Below are positions 1-12,819 of a DNA stretch of 40,159 bases, piece after piece. The DNA is from Ectocarpus siliculosus. Its lineage: Eukaryota > Sar > Phaeophyceae > Ectocarpales > Ectocarpaceae. Where the stretch lies: positions 3,417,395 to 3,457,553 of the forward strand of contig FN649751.1 of the NCBI GenBank assembly GCA_000310025.1, read 5' to 3'. A program made the position numbers and the translations under genes. The notes under the pieces are model-generated. The model saw only the letters and a program-made list of their open reading frames with translations. It searched no databases and had not been told where the DNA came from. Numbering within the stretch: position 1 is the stretch's first letter; each line of letters opens with the position of its first letter.

Positions 1-778
1 GTTGTGGGACACCTGGTTAAGGGAGTTCCCGGTTTGGTTGGGGTTCAGTGTTTTTTTTTTTTGTTTTGTGCGGGTTTGTGCCCCCTGGTTCTTTTTCCGC
101 CCCCCCCCCCAACCCCGCGCTCTTAACTTCCAGCCGTTGGTCTCTCTTGTGCTTGCCTCTCTTGTGGGCTGTTGGCACGTGCACTCCCCCCCCCCTGGGT
201 GTTGATTGGTGGCCGAAGTATGTCTTGTCACAGCAAGTGGAGTTGTTCGTGTGTGTGTGTGTGTGTGTTTCCCGGATAAGACCGAAATGCGTGCTGCAGC
301 AACGTGCTCGTCATCTTTCCCCCTTCGTGCTCTTTTTTCGTTCGATCGCCTCCGTCTTTTGACGATGAGAACGAATTACGGCGCCAGCCATCAGAGTCCA
401 GGTTTCACGCCCCTCGTCTCGTGTGTCAAGTCAGTCAGTTTCCTCCGTAAACACTACTGCCGAGAATCCTGCAGCAGCACCGCGCTTGCGGACAACTATC
501 GTCCACCGACAAGCCCTTGTGGGCGGAGCCTCGTTGGTTGTTGTTTATAGCTTTGTTGACATGTTGCTGGCACTTGCTTGCGTGCTACTTCGTACATGGT
601 TCCAGCTTGAGTGATGAACGCAAGTCTCGCAAGTCGTTGCGTCTTCCAGCCAGGTACTGGTGTGCTGTCGTTCTGTCGCACGCAATACCGGCACAACTGT
701 GACGCTTCTTCTTGTTTTCTCCAATTCGTCTGCCTTGCACCCTTTGCTGCGGCCACCGCTGGTGCCGAGCACACAGGT

Positions 779-944
779 CCTGCCAGGGCGAACGCACCCT
801 CTCAACAACATGTCGAGCTGCGGCGGGTACGTTCTCACGGGGATCAAGATCACCAACAACCGGGACCCTCGTGGAGTTATCCCGAAAGCGAGAATCCCCG
901 ACATGGCCAAGAGGCACAAGAAGAAGCGGTACAAGAGGACCTAA
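779..944 (+). CDS. Possible terminal exon of an unrecognised basic protein
   Basis: I do not recognise this product. After a plausible acceptor (cacacag) at 778, an open frame runs through an ATG at 810 to a double stop (TAA TAG) at 942-947. The codons are strongly biased to G/C in third positions, unlike the surrounding low-complexity DNA, which is why I treat it as coding. From the internal ATG the peptide would be 44 residues, with a short N-terminal part (MSSCGGYVLTG) and a very basic tail (MAKRHKKKRYKRT) that would suit nucleic-acid or ribosome binding. That is only inference from charge. It could be the last exon of a plus-strand gene that starts before the window, a stand-alone small ORF, or chance. 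No partner exon was identified upstream. Confidence 0.3.
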
Positions 945-3681
945 TAGTCTTGGTGGGCCGACCGAGTTTGCTTCGGTCTATTTTTGCTTGCTTGTCTTTT
1001 GGGATTTTGGGAAAGAGCAGCAGGGTAAGGAGCGGCGCAAGCAGAAGGAGGTCTAGGTGTGGACGTGTGCAAAGCATACCTCGATCTGAGTGGTTACAAG
1101 ATTCCCCGGGCTTGAAGAATGAACATACGCGACTTGCAAGTGAGAGCGCGTTGGCGGCCGTCTGTGTTTGGTCGAAGAATCGAACTGTTCTGCCTATATG
1201 TTGGACGGTCCGTATCAGCGAGGACGTACACGGCACACACAAGCCAAGTCGACTAACGCTAGACCTACATGTGGATCACCGCGGGCCTTTACATCGACCA
1301 CGGCGACGAGTGTGATGTGTGAGAAAGAGCTGCGCTGAATGCCACGGCCATTCACGTAAGGCTCTGTTTTGCGGTCGCTGTGCTTGGAAGCGTTCGATAA
1401 TCGGACCGTCACATCAGTAGGCATCAGGTATTGCTGCCTGTACCTCACCGAGCTCGATGAAAACAGGCTCGTTTCGAAAACCGCGGCCCGCAAATCTGTA
1501 GTACAGCAGTGAAGGGCTCTGTTTTAGTGCCGGTGCCCGGTACAGTAATGCCGGTGTTTTCGGCGGGCACAAACAGAACTCCACCAAGTCATTCCTCCTA
1601 CTTTGAATAGTTCTGTCCGGTGTCTGGAAGAATGCGGGTGAATTTTCTGGGCACATAAAGCGTACCGGCACAAAACGGGGACCTCTACTGTACGTCGCAA
1701 GAGTGCGGACGCTCGTGATGGCATTTTCGATTGCGACCGATTTTTTTTGTGCTGAACGAAGCTCAAGAAAAGAGTTTGGAAAACCGCTTTTATGACGCGT
1801 GGTTTCCTGGGCCGCTCAACAGGAGACCAGCACGACTCCCACGCGCCCTTAAACCCTGCAGATGGACGTTCACTCCTGAACGCCCGTCACCATATCACTC
1901 TTTCGTACTGTACTTGATGCAATACACATGAATAACAGCAGTGACTCTACCTGCCCAGAACACCCACTTTTGGCTTCTTGACCCACCCAGGCACGCCAAA
2001 AACGGGGGGATAAACAAAAACACAGGCCAAAAAATAGGGAATTCATGTTCGCGTGTACGTGCCTACAGCACTGCCCTAAAATTGTCTACTTGTCTCTTTA
2101 CCAGAGACCGGCGACTCCGAATCCTCCGCCTGCTTGTGTAATGATCACCCATCCCAGGCACCCGAACTTGACACGACAGAACAACGAACGCAACATACAT
2201 GAACGGAATTTTTGTACTCTTCCTCGGCCAAACCAGCGTGCTCCAAATTGTCCGTGAGAGGGTACACACGTCACGAATGGGTGATACAGGACAGACAAGG
2301 CCGGGCCCTCTTGCCAAGGGGAGGCCACCAGCCTAACGGCGCAGGAGACAGACGGCCAGGGCGCCGTCCTCCTCCCTGCTGAGGCAACTCACAAAACCAA
2401 AACCAATCGGGATCAGTAGCACTATAATAGCCCTCCTCTGCTCCTCCTGGCCATGAGGAAATCGAACACGACTCTTCACGCAACCAAATCACATGTTCCC
2501 GCGTGTCTCCCCTTCAACCCTGCCCCTCCCCACCCGCATTGCTTGACACCCGCTCTCGTAACGAACGGCGAGGGACGGTCTTTCGGATCCGACCCCTTCA
2601 AGAACGAAAACAGACTCCGTGCGTGTCAAACCAACAGACCTCGTGGTCCCGAGGGACCCACTATGAGAGGAGGCCATTCACTAGGCCACCAGATGGTCTG
2701 TTCTGTCTGCCGAATGTTGACCTCGCAGCTGGGATCGCCAGAGAAAGCCCTGCTTGTAACCCATCTCCCCTCCTCTTACTTCTCACACGACCCTGTACGT
2801 CACAGAGAGGGCGCCGGCCAGCACAGAGAGAGACGCCTCCCAAGCAGGGAGCTCGATTTGCTTGCGGATTCTCCAAAACCGGGTTCTTGCTTTTCTCTCC
2901 AAGTTTCCAATCGCTCGTTGACCGTCGCCCTCTCGCTTCCCGCCCACCCTCCCTGCACGCCATCCTCCGCCCCCCATTGCCCCCCCCTCCCCCCCCCTCG
3001 CGACACCTCTTCCTCTCCTCTCCGTCGTGCTCACGTTGGTTGTTCCCTCACGCTCATGTAGTGGGCTTGGGGAAAACGATCATACTCAGGCGGTTGCCTT
3101 CGCGCCGCTTGGGCTCGACTAACGCAAGACCCTGCTCTCGGCAGGAATGGCAACCGGCATAAACAAGCGATAGCCGTTATATTAGGGTTTCGGGACGGGT
3201 GGAGGGAAAGCGGGGGCGCGCGTTTTTTTAGTGCTCTAATTGTACCTGCGACATACCCTTCCACAGACGAAGGGGGCTATGATTCTGCCGCCGCCGAGAG
3301 GAAATCCAACAACAACCGACGTCTCGGCTGCCACACTCATACCGTGCGAAGGCGCACGGAGTACAACTGCGTGCACACTCGAAATGTTTTATGGCCAAAA
3401 TCGAATCACCCTGCCCTCTCGAAAAACACAGTCCTCTGCCAGCCAAACGCACTCGAACTTATGGCGAGTGCCGCATCGCTGCGTAGCCTCTGCTGCGCTG
3501 TGCGTAGATACAACGAGCACCGACGACCCTCAAAAGGTCTCCGTTGCTGCCGATCACGCTTAAACACCGTGCGGCGTCGTTTTTAATCAACAACAAGGCG
3601 GCTGAATCTCGCCAAGTCTCCAGACGAAAGCAATCAACAACTTGCATTTACTAGTAAAAAACAACACCGCGAGTCTCTTAC
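945..3681. other. No recognised gene; may hold the missing last exon of IF-3
   Basis: Only short overlapping frames without family resemblance or consistent codon bias are present, including a C-rich low-complexity stretch around 2500-3020. The IF-3 gene on the minus strand ends at a clear splice donor at 3681, so a short terminal coding exon is expected somewhere in this stretch or beyond the window start. I could not identify it. Confidence 0.5.
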
Positions 3682-6569
3682 CTCGAGGTCGTTGGTGACC
3701 TTATCCAAGAGCACGTTCCCCAAGTCCATGTGAGACTGCTCTCGCCCGCGGAAGGTCACCACAATGCGCACCTGGACGGCGGGAACACCGGTGAACACCC
3801 GCACAGAGTTTCCCAGAGAACAAGCCCATAAACGCAAGCGGGCGTGAGGGGTGAGTTAGTGGAGGGGTGGGTGTGGTGTTGAAAGGCAGCATGGGCCAAA
3901 CGGAGAACGCGAGAGAGCCAGCCCGAGTGAGCGAGCAAGAGGGCGGGCGCTACGAAACGAGGAGACAGGGCTTGCCGAAAGCATGTACAGCGAAGTAGTA
4001 CAGAGGCGAAATGTGCTGGGGAGGGGGGGGGGACACGACATTACGCACGCGCGTCGAAAGACCGGTGTCACAACCCAAAACAATAAAACCCTCAGAATCT
4101 TGCACAGCAGTCGCACCGCGCCATTGCCACAAGTCATGACAGAGAGAAACGTAGCGACAAAAGCATCATATGGATGCCTGCGTTCTTGGCCTTTACAATG
4201 TTTCACGAAAACAATTCAGAAACATGCCTGCGTGTGTCTTGTTGCCACTTGAAAAACCCACCAGTTACATGCCATGATTTCAAAGTTTTATGGTCCCCAC
4301 AACCATGCTGGCAACGTATCTTGAGCTCCAGTTGAGGTCTGCAACTTTGCACTGCCCGGAGCCGCGTTGCGCCCATATCCCGTCAGAAGCCGAAAGCTCG
4401 ATGAAGTATCACCCCGACGTGTGACGCGCACCCTACCGGCCACGCAAATGCAAGCGGCCCATCCACAAACGAACAAGAAGCACCCCTCCCCCCCCCCCCA
4501 CCGCTGACGAAACAATCAAACATCATTTCTTCTCGCCCTCCTCGGTTTCTCCCTCACCCTGTGTCCCTGCTTCACGAACTTCTGGGCGTTCCTGAGCCTG
4601 ACCATGTAGTCGTGCGTCTCGATCTTGTACGACATCTTCACCTCCTTCATCTCCGTGGCCTTGTGCTTGGCCTTGTTGTCCTTTTTCCGCCTGTCCCGCT
4701 TGTACCTGTGAAAATATCAGCCGTTTTTCAAGAGACAAGCCCAGCCCGCCGGGGCGCCGAGCAAATCGTCCGCGTCAACGCTTAAGGCACGTGGAGACCA
4801 GGAGACTAGCAGCGAGATCGTCAGGCAGGGCCTGGTGTCTTCACGGCGAACCTCCCTCGCCTTTGATGCATACCACTGCTGCACGTTGATACCCTTTGCA
4901 TTCCATTGGCACCCCAAGCACTCTCTGCAGATACACAGGAGGATGACTGCTCCATACTCTCGTTCAGCAAGGGAGATTCTGGCAAGCCATCAGATTCGCC
5001 CTCCCGGAGGGACGGTGCGATCGTCCACACAACGACGGCCCTTGCCACACGGCCATGCTTAGAAAAGGCCCAAAACAATATTTTACCGACCCACCACCAC
5101 ACAGCCGCCCACATCGTCGCCAACACATGCCACCTGGCACCATCGCCGCAAGCAACACTCACTTGAACTTCCCGTAGTCGATGATTTTTACCACCGGCGG
5201 TTGGGCGTCCTTGGTGATCATCACCAGGTCCAGACCCTCGTCGCTCGCCCTTTGCAGCGCCTGCTGCGTCGACATGATCCCCAGCTGCTCATCCATGCCC
5301 TTCACCGAAATAACGCATCGCACCTCCTCTATCTATACCACGCCCGTAGATTGTTACGTTGTCCGGGTGCGAGGGGGGGTTTATCGCACCAATCAGCGGA
5401 GGAAGGCCAGACCGAAACGGCGAGACGCGCGTAGGCGCGCGCGGGGGGGGGGGGTTGGTACGTTTTCGAGACACGTTGCTGGAGGTGGCGTCACACACGA
5501 AAGGTGAGACAGGCGCGGCCCGACATGCTCTGTCAGCCTCGAGCGATAAAATGAGGGTGAAACTACATCATGGGTGACGTGAATGACTTCACCCATGAGG
5601 TGTTTTCCCACTCGAGAATTCCGGGACCGGTACATCCAGAGTCGGTATTGTTAACGATGTTGGCTTGAGCACTTGCGTCCAATGGTCCGCTGCTCCTGCA
5701 ATCGTTAAATCTCTGGTAGGTACTTCCACACCCCATCCACCCTTCACATTCAGCAAAACTCAATACAGCAGTACGACTGCAGGGTGTTGAGAAAACCCAA
5801 CAGAATGAACATCCACAAGTGGGAAACCAAACTCAAACTTGAGGTCCCACATCAGCAGTCAGTCGCCATCGTACGCAAGACAGGGGGTCATTGTAGGGGC
5901 GGTGTGGCCGGGGCCGGAATAGCGACATCGTAAACTGCCTCCGACTGAATGCGCACCTCATGAGAAGCACGATCACACACAACAAGTCCCGCACACCCAC
6001 GGGTAGATCGTCGTTGAGTTCATACGCTTCTCGCCGAGATGTTGTTCAGAACAGGGGGCGCGCTGCGAACTACAGCAGTACTGCTTATTCGTACTTCATC
6101 ATGTGTGCTGAGTTCAATGATGATGCACGAACATGACAAAACCTGGTCCATGTATGTTGCTCACCCCGCTCGCCGCAATCTCCTCGTTCATATCCGGCGT
6201 CTTGGAGCCCCCCTTTGTATCTGCCCTCCCATAGACCTTCGAAGTTATGGGGTTATTGGTGGTGTCTAACGCCATAGCCAGCTGCGTTGCTCTCCTTCGC
6301 TGCTGCTCCCTGGGCACCACAGACGCCGCAGCGTTCGTGCTGCTGCGCAAGGGCGAGGCGGCACCGCCGCTCCCGCTGCAGGGCCTCACCAGGGCTCCCG
6401 GTTGAGCAGTACGGACGCAACCATTCGCAACGAAGGCTGTCGATCGGTCGACAAGGGTCAGCAGCAGATAGCAGGAGCCGAGCACGGAGGAAAGCACCGA
6501 CGGGGCGACGCCTCTCCGAGCGGCGTCTGGTGACGCCAGGCGCATATTTTGTTCGTGTGTTGTCTCCAC
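3682..6569 (-). CDS. infC: Plastid-type translation initiation factor IF-3 (3' end missing)
   Basis: IF-3 binds the small ribosomal subunit and governs initiation fidelity; here it is nucleus-encoded for an organelle. Exons on the minus strand are 6569-6165, 5326-5163, 4705-4558 and 3771-3682, with joining phases 0, 2, 0, all GT-AG, giving 269 codons. Exon 1 encodes a presequence: a hydrophobic segment (SCYLLLTL), then STAFVAN, resembling the stramenopile bipartite plastid signal with Phe at the cleavage site. It then reads [10 protein letters not shown], the usual start of the mature factor. Exon 2 has the N-domain motif EQLGIMST and [11 protein letters not shown]. Exon 3 has the linker helix and [17 protein letters not shown]. 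Exon 4 has [11 protein letters not shown] of the C-domain. The expected last 20-40 residues are not found. The Met at 6569 or the one at 6545 could be the start. Divergent from PGK1. Confidence 0.88.
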
Positions 6570-7280
6570 TCTCGAGGCGCGTAGGGCGAGGGTTTTAACT
6601 CTGGCGCGCCACAGCGGAACAACAGCTGTACGTAGTACACAGCAGTGTGTGGGTTCAGTGCGTCCTTCGTGCTCTCCTCATGCGTGTCTAGCACGTCGAT
6701 GGATGCGTCACACACGTGTGCGATGGGCCAAAAGGGGCATCGCGGAATAGAATCAGAGGTTCCACAACCCCGAACCCCGCTGAAGCTTTTTTTTTTTTTT
6801 TCGTTCACTGCGTCACTGCGCGTACTCGTGCGTGAAGCGGTGGGATTTGTATCGGTTGAAGTGTTTGATTCTCTCTGCGCGCCCTCTCGCCTGCTACTTT
6901 TCACTTCTCACTTCACACATCACACCTCTACACCTCTGTGGCATACTTTCTCCACCCCCCCACCCTTTCTCCGGATAAAAGGTTAGCTATCACAGCGAAC
7001 GTGTGGACCTCTATAGGGAAGCGGGCACGGGGAGCTGTGTTGGGTGTTACAATCCTGCAGCGCTGCTGTTGGTGTCTCTTTACTGCGAGCTACTGCAACT
7101 TGCCCTTCTTGTGCCGGAACTCAAGTTGCCGTTGTACGGCAGGGTGTCAGATCCTCGCTGCCGAAGACACTTGACGTCAACGTTTCCCCTCTTGTCTGTC
7201 TGCCTCCAACTGATCTGCCTACCTGCTACCGCCATTCCACGGGTCAGGTCAAGGACAAGAACCGAAAACCTGCGCGCGCC
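6570..7280. promoter_or_regulatory. Shared intergenic region between divergent IF-3 and PGK1
   Basis: The start codons of the minus-strand IF-3 gene and the plus-strand PGK1 gene are 711 bp apart, so both promoters and 5' UTRs must lie here unless an upstream non-coding exon exists. A T-run is at about 6787-6802, followed by a pyrimidine-rich stretch at about 6890-6970. An A/T-rich element (ggataaaagg) is near 6972-6981. No transcription start can be assigned from sequence alone. Confidence 0.4.
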
Positions 7281-10200
7281 ATGTCTGATCCTACCAACGC
7301 CAAGGCGGATGTTCGCGACTTGGCTGACTCGACCGACTTGACCGGCAAACGAGTCTTCGTGCGGGTGAGGCCTGCACGCTTGCCGTCCTACCGCTGAGTA
7401 TCTACGCTTAGCGCCTGTCCGAAGCAGAGACTTGTGTCGGGCAGAAGAGAGCGAGGAGAAGGAGTAGAGAGGACCGCTGTTTGTCGGATGTACCGCGCAT
7501 GTCCGAATTTTTTTTTTCGCTTCTTCTTCCCCCACGTGTCAACGTGTCGATGATCACGTACCTCTCCCAACGAGGGCCGTTGACTTTCTCGCCAGACAAC
7601 TCGAGTGTAGTCTTGCTTGCTGGCCATAATGCGGGTATCTACGCATGTGTTATAAGCTTTTGGTGGGAGTGTTAGTTTAGAGCAGACCCCCTTGTGTGTA
7701 CAAACACAGCAGTTGTGCCGAGATTGGTTTACGAGAAAGTTCTCCTGTTCTCAACGGAAGATTTCGCCATAAGGACAGAAGCGATATCATCATGATAATT
7801 GAGATGATCAAGGCGAGGTGTGATGGAAGGGAATGGACTATTTTAGCTGCGCTGCCCATGCCGTACTATCTACTGTAGAACTACGGATCAGCGTCTCCTT
7901 CAGTAGCTGAAACTGCGTTGTTTATGTGGTCCTGCGGGCAGTTGTGTACAAGCTCATGTATGCATTTTTGTCCTCGCTCTTTTTCATTTTATTTTCATTT
8001 TATTTTCATTTTATTTTCTCTTTTTCTTACTGCTTCCTTTGTATTTTATTTTTTCTCTTTTTTCTCTTTTTCTCTTTTTCTGTGCCAGATGGCCTTGTCT
8101 CTGTTTGCGTTGTGAAGTACCAAGATTGAACCAAGGGGGTGTACCTCTTTCTCTCCGGCCCATGATAGTGACTCCTAGTCTCAGTTGATACCTCGCATAG
8201 AGCGCAGAGGGAGTGGAGGATTCCAGAACATCTGTCGTTGATTTCTATTGACTTGCGGACCCCTCGGGGCCAGTTTATTTGAGTGTACCTTTTTAGGGTA
8301 AGTTAACCTGTGACCACGGGAATCGACCGCGTCAAGTGTTGGATCAGTACGGACATACGACGGTACTGGGTAGAGAGAGATCGGAACGGTTTTTAATGTG
8401 AAGACAACAACAACAACAACAACAACAATGCATACATGCCTTGAAAATTCGAAAATTCGGAGAATTCGCCCCGTGGTCGCTCTCCGTTTTGTTGTCCGAA
8501 GCAAGCACATCGACCGCAGATGCCGTTGCCGACTTCCTAAACAGGGGCATTTATTCACTTCTGGTCTAGAGAAGCATCGGTGTAAGGGGATCAGAGCGCT
8601 CTAAGCCGATCTCGTAGTACTGCTGTTGTTATACTACGGACCTTTCACGTGCTACCCGAAAAAACCGAACCTACCCCGCAACGTCCAGTACGCTTCCAAG
8701 GCACCCCTTTTCAAACGCATGTGCAAGTACAGAACCCGCTGGTTTGCTATGTACATCGTACTGCACTACCAAAACTGTATTGCTGAATTTCGGTGGCACA
8801 GGTGGACCTCAACGCCCCGCTGTCGAAGGACTCGCCGCCTGCTGTGACCGACGCTACGCGGCTGAGCGCCGCATGCCCGACCATCACCTTCTTGGCCGAC
8901 AAGGGGGCCAAGGTCATTCTCGCCAGTCATCTCGGTCGGCCCAAGAAGCAGGTGGTGGATTCGCTCCGCATGGACCCGGTGGCCGCCAAACTTTCTGAGC
9001 TGCTCGGCAAGGAGGCGAGTTTGAGTGTGTAGAGAGTCATCGACAAAGCTGACGCAGGACCGTTGATAACCTTTTTTATTCGCACCGTTTGTCTTCAACC
9101 TAACAGTGGGGTGACACGATATTTTTCGTCGTCTACTCTCCTGTCTTTGTTCGTTCGAAGACCAAGACGCCGCCTCTATGTTTCGCCCCGTTTCTTCCAC
9201 ATCTGCTTTGTTTATGTTCAGGTGATCAAGATGGATGACTGTATCGGAACCACGGTGGAGGAGCGCATTTCGTCGATGGGGAATGGCGAGATCATGCTGT
9301 TGGAAAACGTCCGATTTCACTCCGGCGAGGAAGTGAGCGAGTACACGAGCTTCAGCTATTAGTGTAACTGTACCATCATTTTCTCTGAATCAATGCAAAG
9401 GCGACTTCCCCAGTTCAAAGTACCATGCAGAGAAGATCTTCATTGCTACAGGACTGCTGTTGAGAGTGCTCACGCTACCTTAAACGACACTGCTGCCTCA
9501 GACAAAGTCCCTTGCACACGATCCGGGCGTGCCTTCCTCATGAAGGGTGTTTCGATTTCAAAACTAACCGTTGTCTGTGAGCATTCACCATATTTTCTTT
9601 CCCCTTATACCTGCGGTGAGGAAGTGATTTGTCAGATTGATGGTTCGACATGGCACTGCTACGTGTTCACCAGGACTGTTGCTGCAAATGCGACGTTCTC
9701 GGTGTATCATCATTGACTGCAGAGGCTTGAGCGGTATTCACAGGCATATGGAAAAACCTATTCAGCGAATTGTAATGAAAACACGTAGCCGGAACAAACG
9801 AGCCTTGATTGGCCACGCATTTGACGCAATGCCGGGTTTTAAACCGCCTCCCATCGACACGGCAGAGCAACGACGAGGAGTTCAGCAAGCAGCTGGCGGC
9901 GCTGTGCGACTACTACGTTAACGACGCCTTCGGAACGGCGCACCGCGCCCACGCGTCCACAGAAGGCATCACCAAGTTCGTCGACCGCAAGGTGAACATG
10001 GAATTCGATCCCATCAAGTACCCGGTGTGGTAGTGACTCAGTGTTTATCACGTTCGGTTGAGAATATATATATTCGATAAAAGGCGCGTACCCTGAGAGC
10101 GTCCGATTGATCTTGATCGTCCTGTAGGAGAGTTGTTGTGCGTGCGTGATGCAAAAATTAGGGCCAAACGAGCCCCCCAAGTTGAATGCCCCGGGTCTAC

Positions 10201-12775
10201 AACAAACCATCTCACGTGGTAGGATGGAACCTCGTCCCTAGAGCTTGTTCTGTTCATTGTTTCGAATCCCCCCGGTAGGTGTGTTTTTTCGTTCCGACAT
10301 GGAGACAATAGGTAGGGCTAGCCGTCAATGGGCACGCGAGCGATTTGCTGCCGGAGCCAGCGGTGCTTTTCTGCAATACACAACACAGACGGTGAAACAA
10401 CAACGAATCTGTATGTATTCTCCACAAGCACTAGTCTCGGGGAGCGATTTCCCCGTGCAGCGCGCACCTCCGTGATTTTTGCCGACGTGCGTAGCGTAGT
10501 GTCCCTGTGAGCGCACCTGTCCGTGTGTAAACCCAATGCATTGCCTTCACCTCCGGTTGAACCAATTGACTGGACTCGTCCTTTTTCCAATGCCGACAAC
10601 GGTCCATCGTTCAGCTTGTAGATTAGCCATCGCCGCACGCTATTATTTAGTACCCGCGCTCACCATCCGCCGTCTCACGCCTTGACGTGACGCGCACTTG
10701 CTTGTCTCGCCCTACCCCTGAACGACTGCAAACGGCTGGCGCTCGTTTGTTCTCGGTATCGCTCAGGTGTCCGGCATGTTGATGGAGAAGGAGCTCAAGT
10801 ACCTCAAGGGAGCAGTGGACAGCCCTGTTCGGCCGATGGCGTGTATTGTGGGGGGTGCCAAGGTGTCTTCTAAGGTACTTTCCAGAAATATATATTTTTC
10901 ACTATTCCTTCACGCGCAACGAACGAATCAGTACGTGTTTCCTTGGCAACGCACTCCCAAGTCAATCGCGGGCATTTGCGGGCTGTAGCCCGACAGTATT
11001 GTCGTTCCATGCCATTTGGTCGCGCGTATATCGCGTACACACCGCACCTACCAACTATATTTCCTCATTCGTTTCCCGTAATGACATTTTTCGTCCTTCT
11101 TTTAATTAGATTACGGTGATCGAAGCTCTAATCGAAAAATGCGACGTCATCCTGCTCGGGGGTGGCATGATTTTCACCTTCTACAAGGCCAAGGGACTCG
11201 GAGTCGGCAAGTCCTTGGTAAGACAACGGCGTTGTGTTTAATCATGTGCATACAAAAGTCTGTTTCCGACTCGTGTGACGCAGTTCCGCCTATACTCATA
11301 CTCGTGGTTTTCATATGTTGTGACTACGTCCGCAAATCGATGGCATGGGGTGAGCTGTTGGGAAGGATGCCCCTTGGTTCGCTTCCCTCATCCCGCCTTC
11401 TCGCTTCTCATCCCCCCATTTATTGGTGGCCTGCTCGTGGTCGATCAATGGCAATATGTGCGTATGTGTGCCATTTCTAGGTGGAGGACGACTACGTTGA
11501 TCTCGCTAGAGACCTCATGAGCAAAGCAGAGGCGAAGGGTGTCAAGATGCTCCTTCCGGAGGACGTCGTCGTTGCCGACAAGGTGAGAAAGCGGAACAAA
11601 CACTGATACCTCTCACGCAGAGATGGAGCTAGATAGATAGAGACGTTCATTGAGTGGGAGAAAGAGAGACGAGCAAGACGCAAGAAGCACCTCACACAGA
11701 AAGATTAATGGCTAACCTCAAAGCGATTGGCGATACTATGTGACGAAACCCGTCTGTTCTGAGTTGGCTGCTAGACTGCAACGTATTTAGTCTAATAAGT
11801 AATTTGAAGCTTCGCGTCTTCACCTGTGCTGATCAACTACAAATAAATATGGATGGCACGTTTGTGTTCCAATATATTCCCTAACTCCGGCCCCCCTTCC
11901 GCTCGTTGTCTGTTGTCGCGACTTGCCCAAACAACGAAACGCTGCCTTTCTCAATCTGGCTTCTATCCAGTTCTCTCCAACGGCCGAATCGGACACCGTT
12001 ACGGTCGACAGCATCCCGGAGGAATGGATGGGGCTTGACGTAGGGCCGAAGACGATCTCCGCCTTCGAGGATGCCTTGGCTCCATGCAAAACCATTGTGA
12101 GTGACTGCCTTGGTTGATTGGATCAGGGACATCTCCAACTTTCTGTTTAGCGTGCAGTTGATTTCTCCTTGGCTGTGCGAACGCCAACTTGGTGGTTGAG
12201 AGGGCGACTTTTGCATACATGTAGCATATCCCATGTGTGGGGCTCGAGAGAGGTCAAATATGCTCAATCAAAGCCCCCCCCCGCCCCACCGTCCCCGCCT
12301 CTTGGACCATCCACCCGCACATCGCCACCCGTTGGTGCTACATGTGTCCTTCCTCCTCTTCCATCGAAGCCCTGACCCTTCCTCCCTTGCTTCCGCGACG
12401 GTGGCGGTACCTTTAGGTGTGGAACGGACCAATGGGGGTGTTCGAGTTCGACAAGTTTGCCGCGGGAACGTTCGCCGTGGCCAGCTGCCTAGCCGACCTC
12501 ACCTCGAAGGGGGCGATCACCATCATCGGAGGCGGAGACTCGGTACGATTGAGACATTCCCGGAAACATGTTGCTTGAAGAGAACGTAACAAAACATGTC
12601 CTGCTCATCACTACCAAAAGTCAGTAGACACACACGCCACCCATGGTCAATTACAAGGTGGTGGCCTTAAGGCAGTGAAGATGCCAGCAGGCAACGCGGT
12701 CCGGCAACAGGTAATACATGGTTGTTCGAGGAAAAAAATGCATCGAGACACGAACGCCTTCTCATCGTCCTCCTG

Positions 12776-12819
<44 letters not shown>

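Noticed and set aside
2266-2330. Possible last exon of IF-3 on the minus strand (QEGPALSVLYH)
   Set aside because: Loosely like the end of IF-3, but the conserved Lys-Met-Glu-Gly-Arg and Ala-Pro-Lys ends are absent and no acceptor in the right phase was convincing.
2453-3162. 200-220-codon plus-strand frames
   Set aside because: Pro/Ser/Arg-rich composition follows the C-rich DNA, two frames are open at once, and there are no motifs.
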